A stretch of 64,000 bases of DNA from Marsupella aquatica (lineage: Eukaryota > Marchantiophyta), in contig OZ316895.1 of the NCBI GenBank assembly GCA_973895155.1, positions 248,001-312,000 of the forward strand. Reading direction: 5' to 3'. Below the pieces are notes generated by a model. It searched no databases. It had not been told where the DNA came from and saw nothing but the letters and a program-made list of their open reading frames with translations. Below are positions 32,382 to 41,721 of the stretch, one piece after another. Both the position numbers and the translations under genes were made by a program. The stretch's first letter is position 1; every line of letters starts with the position of its first letter.

Positions 32382-34298
32382 TTTTTTTTTTTCAAAAGGG
32401 GAGCCACTTTATTCAGAGAGCCCAAAAGGCCAAAATACAGAACTGCTTGGGGAAGGAGGCAGAGAAGAGAAACCAGAAAAAAAGGGGGCTGGAAGAGGGA
32501 GCACACCCAAAGAGGAGAGAAAGGAGCCGCCATGGGCCCAATAGGCCAAAAACAGAACTGCCTGGGGGAAGGAGGCAGAGAAGAAAAACCAGAAAAAAAG
32601 GGGGGCTGAAAGAGGGAGCACACCCAGAGAGGAAGGAAGGGGGCCGCCAACCACCCTGCCTCACGGGAGGAGACAGGGGAAAGATGGAAGGAGGCACCCA
32701 AGCTGAGAACAAGAACAAACACCAAACATCCCCAGCAAGACCCAGAACCCACCAAGGCCAACCAACCCAGAAGCGCCCTAGGACTAGTCCGGGAGAAGCC
32801 ATCCCACTTCCACTGGCCCAGATAACCACCATCCACACTTGAACTTCATCCGCACTCGATCACCAAACTGGATCAACTGCAACCTTTGCATAACAGGAAC
32901 ATGCCGGAGAAAAAAGGCTCGATCCCAAGCAGCCTACCACCACACCTTCACCACAAATCCATCTCTCGGACCCATGCATCCGCGCTAGGATCCCCAAGGA
33001 AGGAGATGGCTGGCGAGAGATCCTGTCTCCCAAAACAAAAACTGTCATACCCTTAGGATACCCCCAGTAGCCAGCAGATTGATCACCCAAGATACGAGAG
33101 CGCCCAAACGCCGAGAGAATACTGTGAGACTCCAGCCACGGGCGCAACCCATAGAGCAGAGGGACCAAAGGAGGCAAAGTGGGTAACCAGCGGGATGGAT
33201 CCCTACTTCCCAAGAGACAGTCCGTCTACTGCTCCCAAACAAACTACTGCCGGGGCGCGCACCACCAACCCCGCAGATGAAGATCCATACTGACTAAACG
33301 AGAGCAGATTGGGGGGGGGGGGGGGAATCGGCCAACTCCCCCAAAATAGCACTGAAGACCACTGGATGAAGGCCCAAGGCGTGACGCACAATCACAGCAG
33401 CCAAGAAGAGCACAGCCCAGATTGCCTCCCTAGAGACCCGATCTGAGAACAAGAGCCGGCATCACAACCACCAGCATGATGCCATCTGCCCCAAAGATGA
33501 TTCCAACCCAACCAGACCCGATAACTCCACCAATTCTTGCCAGCCAGAGGCGAGCGGAGATAGCCAAAACCAGAGTAGACCCGGACGCCAACAAAGGATG
33601 AAACAGCCAAGATGAGAACCAAATCGGCCAGAGAAGATATCTATACAATGCTACTGCTTGGTCCTACACTAATAGAGATCCAACAAGCAGCCAACGTTGC
33701 TACACGGTTGAGACCCCAAAGGCATAGATACTCTGATTAATCACTAGACCGGGGGCAGAGCCATCAAAATTCCAATACAGAACATAGCCGAGACCGGCTA
33801 TACCAAAGGAAGAAATGCTAATATGGGCAGCACCGCAGCAGCAGCCCCCATCCCACCAGAAGAGGCCGAGTGTGCCGGGGAACAGGAAGAGCGGATGGCA
33901 GACCAAAGAGCGGCCAAAGGAGGCCAACCAAGAATACATGATATGAACGGATCCGACTGAATAGGACATACCCACCAGGTAACAAGAACCCCATTGGAGC
34001 AAGGTAGTGGACCCCACAAAGCACCGACCACAGAGAAGAGAAATATGTAGGAGAGCAACCACTGACAACATGGGGAGAAGAAACAGCCGCAACCCAAACA
34101 ACCACCCACAAGACATAAGTACGTGATACTATATGCAACAATAGGAAGGGGCATGAGCCATATGGTGGGGAACCAGAGAACGAAGAGGGACGAGACTTCC
34201 CCGATTGGCATGGGGAGGACAAGCTAATCTACCAGAGCTCTCCGGAGGTGGCGGCAACCTAATGGGCTTGAGATGAATTTCTCCGCGTAATACAATCT
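32382..34298 (-). other. Extra 1.9 kb between the end of LINE ORF2 and the terminal poly(A) tail
   Basis: On the minus strand this follows a first AATAAA plus A-run and ends with a second one. The end sequences are alike: GGGCTC...CTCTGAATAAA at both sites. Inside, a unit of about 115 bp is duplicated in tandem (about 32420-32532 and 32535-32649), and there is a run of 15 G at 33311-33325. Open frames on the minus strand translate to hydrophobic, Gly/Leu/Ser-rich sequence with no family features, which looks non-coding. It may be a long native 3' UTR, a 3' transduction, or the tail of another LINE. Confidence 0.5.
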
Positions 34299-34311
34299 TT
34301 TTTTTTTATTC
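34298..34311 (-). promoter_or_regulatory. First polyadenylation-like signal and A-run of the LINE
   Basis: On the minus strand the sequence reads CTGAATAAAAAAAAAG. The ORF2 stop codon TAA is part of the AATAAA hexamer, and the A-run follows at once. A second, similar signal near 32440 precedes the terminal poly(A). Confidence 0.6.
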
Positions 34312-35247
34312 AGAGTCCGAGCCCAATGCAACTGCATGCATATGCAACACAACAGAGGAGGCGACTGCAAAAGGGGAGAACACAACAGATTGGCTTCGAA
34401 ACACGAGGGTGTTACGATTTTTCCAAAGAAGCCACACAGTCTCGTACACAACAAAAATTCGAGCAGAATGCCGTGGGGAGCGGCCCAGAGACCGATCCAA
34501 CATCTGTAGGAAGGAGTGTCCCCCGGGAATATGGGAAAGGGAGGGCACCCTCTCATAAAACCACGCTGTTCTATTCCATGCAGAAATAGCCTGTGGACAC
34601 GAGAAGAAGATATGAGGACAATCTTCCGGGCAATCCCGGCAAGAAGGGCACATCCCATCCCCGTGTCCAACCTGTAGGGCTCTCCGTTTGGTGAATAACC
34701 CTGCAGCCAATACTCGCCACAAAAATATCTTTCCCCTCTGAGACAGGTCTGAACGCCATAGCCGTTTCCATCTGCGCTGCCACACATCCACAGAATCCAA
34801 TGCTCCCCATCTTCTGTTAAAGTCACCAAATTGACCAGATGATTTATCTAATAATTTGTAGGCTACTATGCTACGGAGAAGCCGTGGGTGAATAAGTTCT
34901 TTAAGTCCCTTCCAATGCCATTGCAAATTAACAAAAGAGAGAGAGACGGATGGAGGGGGTCCACTCTGAAGGTGCCGAATTACATCTGCCAAGAGTGTGG
35001 TGAATTGTGGGCCAACTCCACGAACCCGAGCTAACCTGTCCGAGAAATCAATCCACTCTCCTGCATGCCAATCCCAGAGATCTGACACGGAAAAGATGTT
35101 AATTCGAGTACTAGCGATGATTAGACTAGCAAGAGCATTGGCAGGAACGTTCAGAGAGTTTAATGAGGAGCTAAGCAAATCCGCGAAAAACCAACGAGCG
35201 GGAATAGCTAGATCATGGGATTCCCAGTGCAAAAAGCCTCGAAGATG

Positions 35248-35252
35248 GATCC
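35248..35252. repeat. Copia TSD, left copy (GATCC)
   Basis: Identical to 41722-41726 at the other end of the Copia element. The target was LINE ORF2. Confidence 0.9.
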
Positions 35253-35656
35253 TGTTGAGCATAGACGACGATCGCAACGACAAGCCCATGAACCATCCAA
35301 CGCACAATAGTCGACACAAGAGATACGTGGTTCACCTCCTTGAGGCTACGTCCACGGGAACACACAAGAGAGCTTTACTGAACTCTAAGCTCGTCGGCTA
35401 TACCGAGTCTCCACAGTGTAAGCTCTCCCTATCTCTCAAGTGGCTCCATAACAATGAGCCTTGGTTCTACCTCTCCAAGCACACATGCCTCTTACGATAT
35501 AGTGTGCAACTTAGTTGTACCTAACCACATAGTTTTACCTAATCACGTAGTTGTACCTAACCACATAGTTGTACCTAATCACGTAATTGTACCTAACCAC
35601 GTAGTTGTACCTAACCACATCATACCTAACCTAGACGTAAGAGTAAATACCCAACA
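35253..35656 (-). repeat. Copia 3' LTR
   Basis: Starts TGTTGAGCATAG and ends AAATACCCAACA on the plus strand. About 35510-35640 carries seven or so imperfect copies of an 18-20 bp unit around TTGTACCTAACCACATAG. Read in the sense of the element this is the start of U3. Confidence 0.92.
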
Positions 35657-35672
35657 ATCTTCCCCTTGACTT
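35657..35672 (-). other. Polypurine tract of the Copia element
   Basis: On the minus strand this reads AAAGTCAAGGGGAAGAT, directly before the 3' LTR. This is the position and composition expected of the plus-strand primer site. Confidence 0.75.
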
Positions 35673-35846
35673 TGGTCTAGGGGAGAGTAATACTGCCAAT
35701 GTATATGATCCCTCAGTGGGAAGTTCTGGACAAAAACCAAACCGGTTTCCCTCTCTAACTAGAGCAAACCAGAACTAAGCCGTAGCCTAATACATAGGAA
35801 TGAGGAAGAGCATATATCAGTAATTACAATGAATGTTAAGAAAACT

Positions 35847-37226
35847 CTACTTGTGATGCAATTGCAAAACCTGCAATACGTCACGGTGTCTAGAGAAACT
35901 CTCCAAAGGAATCACTTTGGTAAATGCGTCAGCCGGGTTGAGTTTACCATCAATCTTGACTAACTCAAACAAATTATCAAACACAGCCAGCCTGATAAAA
36001 TGGTACCTAACGTCAATGTGCTTCACTCTGCTGTCCATCACCTAGTTCACAGCAAGGTGGAGCGCACTTTGACTATCACAATGGAGCTTCACATTCCCCT
36101 GTGGCAATCCCATTTCAATGATAAGTCTATCCAACCAAATCGCTTCCTTTGCTGCTTCCGCAGCTGCAACATACTCCGCTTCTGTAGTAGACTGAGCAAT
36201 ACACTTCTGCAAAGTAGACCTCCAACTTATGCATCCACCGCCAAGTGTGAACACGTATCCTGTTGTTGATCTCCTTCGGTCCAAATCTTGTCCATAGTCA
36301 GAATCAACATAGCCAATCAATGATTTAGCATTCTTTGCATTCGCATCAAATAAAAGACCATGATCCACGGTACCCTTCAAGTACCTGATAATCCACTTCA
36401 CTGCTTCCCAGTGTACCTTCCCTGGATTCGACATGTACCTGCTCACCTTGCCCATAGCCATGGCAAGATCAGGTCTAGTGCAAGTCATCAAATACATGAG
36501 ACTCCCCACTGCCTTGTCATACGGAACCTTTGACATCAACCCCTTCTCTGTGTCATCCGTAGGACAAAACGCTGATGATAACTTGAAGTGTGGAGCCAAC
36601 GGGGTACTTACTGGCTTGCTATTCCCCATGTTGAACCTTGCAATTACTTTCCTCGCATAACTGCTCTGCGTCAACCATAGCTTGCCAGCCTCCAAGTCCC
36701 TAGTGATCTCCATACCCAAAATCCTCTTAGCTGGCCCTAAGTCCTTCATCTTAAACTCTGCACTAAGTAGTGCCTTGAGCTTAACAATCTCAGACCTATC
36801 CTTGGCTGCAATTAGCATATCATCCACATAAAGTACTAAAACAATGAACCCAAAGACAACATTCTTTACCGGTTTCAAATACACACAAGGGTCAAATACA
36901 CTTCTGTGAAAACCTTGTGACCGAATCCAATCGTCAAACCGCTTGTTCCACTGTCTTGGTGACTGCTTCAACCCATACAAGGATTTCAGCAATCTGTAAA
37001 CCAATTCCTCCTGTCCTCTCTTCACAAAACCTAGCGGTTGTCTCATGAAGATCACCTCTTCCAATGTGCCATAGAGGAAAGCTGTGACAACATCCATCTG
37101 ATCTAGCAGCAGACCAAAGATTACAACAAGTACACACAATAGTCGTATTGTAGAGTACTTAGCAACTGGTGAGAAGACCTCATTGTAATCCACACCTTTC
37201 TCTTGTGTGAATCCCTTTGCTACCAA
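35847..37226 (-). pseudogene. Copia reverse transcriptase and RNase H
   Basis: Reverse transcriptase motifs in order: FTQEKGVDYNEVFSPV, QMDVVTAFLYG, YGLKQSPRQWN and the catalytic LVLYVDDMLIA. Then the connection and RNase H: YLKGTVDHGL, GYVDSDYGQDLDRRRSTTGY, AQSTTEAEYVA and DSQSALHLA. An in-frame stop at 36042-36044 separates this from the last 64 codons (KHIDVRYHFIR block). Upstream, a break near 37227-37282 separates it from the preceding linker. Confidence 0.9.
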
Positions 37227-37282
37227 CCTAGCCTTGTAGACCTTCGATCCACCTCCTATGAATTATCCTTCAGCTTGTAAAT

Positions 37283-38959
37283 TCACTTGCTGTCCACCAC
37301 TTGCTGACCCTTAGGTAGCTTAACAAGCTCCCAAGTTTTGTTGTCCTTTAGTGACTGCATCTCCGTTTGCATTGCTGCAGTCCACTTCTGCTTCTCCTTT
37401 GAAGCACTTGCCTCATGAAATGAAGAAGGTTCCCCTTCTTCCAAAATTAACGCATCACCCTCATCATCAGCTGTAAAATCATCCTCTTGCAGTTGAGATG
37501 AATCAACCCACTGTCCATACCTTGGTGGAGCGCGTACAGTGCGACCAGATGTTCTTCTAGCCGATGACTCCGGTTGATCTGCGTGTGCTAGTACAATTTG
37601 AAGCTCAACAACATCCACTTGCTGCTCACCAGCATCAACAAACTCCTCTGGTTCCTCTGGCACAGGAACTAGCTCCATAATTGGAGCAACTCCTTCTCTT
37701 CGGTCATGCACCTCATAACCAATCTCCCCCTCAACGAGATCCGGGATAGGAGATTTTCCTTTGTCAGTACGGGAGACCTGAGTATTCTCCCCCTCCTTCA
37801 ATAATCTGGATTCATTGAAGGAAACATCCCTACTGACAACGAGCTTACAGGCAATAGGATCCCATAGCCTATAGGCTTTCACACCACTCTGGTATCCAAG
37901 AAAAATACATTTCTTGGAGGTAGGATCCAACTTGGTCCTATTCTACTTCGGTGTGAGAGCATATGCATCACTTCCAAAAACTACCAAGCCATGATAGTCT
38001 GCTTGTCGCTTATAGCGCATCTCAAACGACGTTTTGAAATTGATAGCACTAGAAGGAGAAAGATTTACCAAATAAGCTGCGGTATTGACAGCTTCTGCCC
38101 AAAATTCTTGTGGTAAACTTGATTGGCTCAACATACTCCGTGACCGCTCCAACAGTGTCCGATTGAGCCTCTCAGCGACACCATTCTGCTGCGGAGTATA
38201 AACTGTGGTGAGATGACGAGTTATCCCCTGTTCTGAACAGTACTCTTCAAATTCCATTGAAGTGTACTCCCCGCCGTTGTCTGACCTCAGACTCTTCACC
38301 CTTGTATCCAAACACTTGATGGTGTTTCCAGTCTGATTCTCCACCTGGGCCTTCCACTTCTTAAAAATGGACAAGACATCAGACTTATGCGTCATGAAAT
38401 AAATCCACACAAATCTTGAGTAATCATCAATAAATGATACATAGTACAACTTTCCAGAGTGTGAGGGAGTCGGGGATGGACCCCACACATCACTATGTAT
38501 GTACTCAAGAACCGCTTTGGAACGATGAGTTCCAACACCAAAAGCACGACGATGCTGCTTTCCAAGAATGCAATGCTCACAAAACTCTAATTTACAAGAT
38601 TGCAAATCAGAAATGAGTCCATTCTTCCGTAAGATAGCCAAACCCTTCTCACTCATGTGGCCTAGCCATGAATGCCACAGTTGAGTCATCTCCTTGTGAG
38701 ACTTGGTTACATTGGCCTCTCCACATATAGTATTGCCCTGTAACACATACAAATTCTTTTGTCTACTCCCCTTCAAAATCACTGTCTCTCCCGACCTGAC
38801 TTGAAGTTCACCATCAATAACGCTCCATTGATGACCATTTGAATCCAACACACCGAGTGAAATCAGATTCTTACGCATGCCAGGTACATACCTGACTCCG
38901 GACACTATGCGCACAGCGCCATCAAACATTTGAATCTTCACAGACCCAATTCCCCTCAA
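37283..38959 (-). pseudogene. Copia integrase and linker
   Basis: GAG pre-integrase domain (LWHSWLGHMSEKGLAIL), zinc-binding CEHCILGKQHR, and core domain with HSDVWGP, FIDDYSRFVW, LRSDNGGEYTS and the YTPQQNGVAERLNRTL block that carries the last catalytic Glu. An in-frame stop ends it at 37943. The same frame continues with KKCIFLGY and an acidic linker to 37283. Confidence 0.9.
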
Positions 38960-40160
38960 TTTGACAGGAGTGATAATTTCCCATCAGAACTGAACCGTTT
39001 GAAACAGAGTAAGAACTGAAAAACTCACGAATGTAACAAATATGAAAAGAGCAAGCACAATCAAGAATCCACACATCATCTGCTCTCCTAGATGACGTGC
39101 ACAGGGCATACCCCCGGCTTCATAAAACATACTCATCATTGAGTAAATCAGTTTCTCCATCAGCCCTAGCCACATTTACCGATGAAGTTTCCGCTGCCTT
39201 TCCCTTACAGTCTCGCTTGAAGTGTCAAACTTGGTTGCACTTCCAACATGTCACCTGCCTCCTCTAAGGGGATTTACCCTTGGACTTAGATCTGGATTTA
39301 GATCTAAACTGGGTTCTACGGTCCCCAGTTGGTCGCTGCATACTCCTCCCACGGTTAACATTGAGGGCAGCACCAGATGATGAAGGCTGTGACGTGATGT
39401 GCATCTTCTGCTGAAGATCATCACTAAGCAGAGAACTTACCACGTCATTGTATGAAATGATATCTCTATCATGATGCAACAACACTCGTGATAGGGACTG
39501 GTAAGATGGAGGCAATGAACTAAGAAGCTGCAGAGCCTTCGTCTCATCATTCAAAGTCTCCCCAAGGTTTTCCAAGTCAACGACCATGTCGTTGAAAGCA
39601 TCCACATGGTCTTGCAACTTCGTACCGGATTCCTTCATCCTGAAACTCATCAGTTTGTAGGAAGTGTAGAGCCGGTTTGACAACTCCTTGCGGTGATACT
39701 TGCTCTATAATTCCGCAAACAAGGACATGCAATCCTTATGTGCACCCAACTGCTTGATGATGGGAGGCATGAGATAGAGTGTAACACACCACACTCCCTG
39801 CTCCTGCATGCGGTCCCATTGTTTCTCATCAACATCGTCTTCACGAGGGCTCAACAGTTGGCCCATCCCTGACGCATAGAGCACTCCCTTCACCTGCTTC
39901 TCCCATAGCAAGTAGTCAGAGCGCCCATCATACTTTGTCACTTCATACTTGGGTCCCCCAAGCTTGAAAGTCCCCATCTTCTTCTTTGGCACTACCGTGA
40001 GCTCCGGTAGTAGTACTGCTTCCTCCACCACACGTCGCACCGGTGATGGTATCGGTGTCACGTGCTCTTCCTCCTGCTCCTCTCTCTGCCCCTGAAACCT
40101 CCGCGGTGATCCTCGTGCTTCAAGTTCCACGTCTTCGAAAAACTCCTCCGAATCACTCAT
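38960..40160 (-). pseudogene. Copia gag and degenerate protease region
   Basis: Gag starts MSDSEEFFED at 40160, with the UBN2-type core YDGRSDYLLWEKQVKGVL. An in-frame stop near 39702 breaks it; the same frame then continues to 39264 with HVDAFNDMVVDLENLG and LLSSLPPSYQ. After 39264 a CCHC knuckle (CWKCNQV.HFKRD) is still visible but is flanked and hit by stops. The protease motif before the integrase (normally D-S-G) is degraded. Confidence 0.85.
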
Positions 40161-41298
40161 ATGAGAAAATCACAAAAAATGTTGTTTTTCACAACTTCTC
40201 AAAAAACTTGAAACTCAACACCGGCGCGTAGCCCACAAAGCTAGGAGTCCAATACTGAAAACCGAAATCAAAATCAAAATTTGACGGAAAAGTTATTCAA
40301 ATTTTGGTCGAGGTGGGTAAAACCTTGGGAAACTCCCCCGTTTTGACCACCTCAGGGAATAACCGAAATACCAAGTACAACCCGTTGTCGGAATTGCGAT
40401 GTGATTGGTGCGCCGCGTTGCCAACTTCAATGGCTACGACCTCGCCGAAAAATAACCAAAAAAGTTACCGTTGGGCGGATGAAATCTTTGTCGGACGGTC
40501 AAAAAATAGCTCTCTGGTTTTTTGGAATATTCTATGACCCTTGTACAGGCCCTGTGAGAATTTTGGAAGAACAATCGAGGGGCTGACACGTGTCCTCGAA
40601 CCCCCAAAACCCCCTACCACCCTTCGTCATCGAAATCTAGTCACGCGCGCAGAAAATACACACGGCAGAATGTACCCCTTGATACCAAATGCAAGATATC
40701 TCACTCGAGTTTTGACGAAATCAAGATCTGATTTCAGATTTGGAAACTAGACTCCGAGGCGGTGAAGATCGATATAAGAAGCACCCAAAACGAGGAAAGA
40801 ACGAGGGAGAAAAAAATTGGTAAAGGTGACAGATTTCTCTCAATTGCCATAGCTAATTTCGAATCAGTTTTTCAAAGAGAAAAAAATGGTACCTTGTCAA
40901 CAACGAATGTTGATCAATTGCACTTGGTGCTGTCACCAAGTCCAACAAGGTAATTGATTTTGCTTAGCCTTCCTCTTTGCATCAAAGAGCCAATCCCGGA
41001 CTCAAACAATCGTCTTGCCTCAATCTCTCCGTTGAGTCAAAACACTTGACGCTTCTCCCTCCGAGTCGATTGCCAACTTTCTTCACAAAATCCAGAACAA
41101 CAAAAACTTAGATCTCTCTGCACCACGAGCTCCGTTCAGCGATTTCTTCACACCGTTAGAAAACTCTTGCCTTGATCTATCCGTTGAGCCCATAAACTCC
41201 AAGTTCCATGCGATAGAACTCTGGGAAATCCACCGACACTCAACGCTGGAAAAACCGTCATGAAATCCCATCACGAACACACGTCACCTCCCAAGCAT
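40161..41298 (-). other. Copia 5' untranslated leader
   Basis: About 1.1 kb between the primer-binding site and gag, with no conserved coding sequence. It should contain the packaging and dimerisation signals of the element, but these cannot be recognised by eye. Confidence 0.5.
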
Positions 41299-41310
41299 GC
41301 TTTGATACCA
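41299..41310 (-). other. Primer-binding site (initiator Met tRNA)
   Basis: On the minus strand TGGTATCAAAGC, two bases after the end of the 5' LTR. It differs by one base from the usual TGGTATCAGAGC complement of initiator tRNA-Met. Confidence 0.85.
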
Positions 41311-41312
41311 AT

Positions 41313-41721
41313 TGTTGAGCATAGACGATGATCGCAACGGCAAGCCCATGAACCATCCAACACACAATAGTCGACACAAGAGATACGTGGTTCACCTCCT
41401 TGAGGCTACGTCCACGGGAACACACAAGAGAGCTTTAATTTACTGAACTCTAAGCCCGTCGGCTATACCGAGTCTCCACAGTGTAAGCTCTCCCTATCTC
41501 TCAAGTGGCTCCATAACAATGAGCCTTGGTTCTACCTCTCCAAGCACACATGCCTCTTATGATATAGTGTGCAACTTAGTTGTACCTAACCACATAGTTG
41601 TACCTAATCACGTAGTTGTATCTAACCACATAGTTGTACCTAATCACGTAATTGTACCTAACCATGTAGTTGTACCTAACCACATCATACCTAACCTAGA
41701 CGTAAGAGTAAATACCCAACA
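41313..41721 (-). repeat. Copia 5' LTR
   Basis: Close copy of 35253-35656, with a 5-bp insertion (AATTT) after GAGCTTT and scattered substitutions. It has the same tandem array around TTGTACCTAACCACATAG. It ends AAATACCCAACA and is followed by the TSD GATCC at 41722-41726. Confidence 0.92.

Larger units (their letters stand above)
35253..41721 (-). mobile_element. Copia (Ty1-type) LTR retrotransposon with two LTRs and TSD GATCC
   Basis: 6469 bp. It has LTRs of 404 and 409 bp with TG...CA ends, a primer-binding site matching initiator-Met tRNA next to the 5' LTR, a purine tract next to the 3' LTR, and the Copia order gag - protease - integrase - reverse transcriptase - RNase H. Several in-frame stops and at least one frame change break the polyprotein, so it is not autonomous now. 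In the first ~58 bp the two LTRs differ at three positions, so the insertion is not brand new. It lies in the same orientation as the LINE it disrupts. Confidence 0.93.

Noticed and set aside
32339-34222. Minus-strand ORFs of 60-165 codons with hydrophobic translations
   Set aside because: Overlapping frames with Gly/Leu/Ser/Trp-rich content, no family motifs, and placed in the non-coding 3' part of the LINE.
35510-35640. Repeat array as a possible CRISPR
   Set aside because: Units are adjacent and imperfect with no spacers, in a plant LTR.
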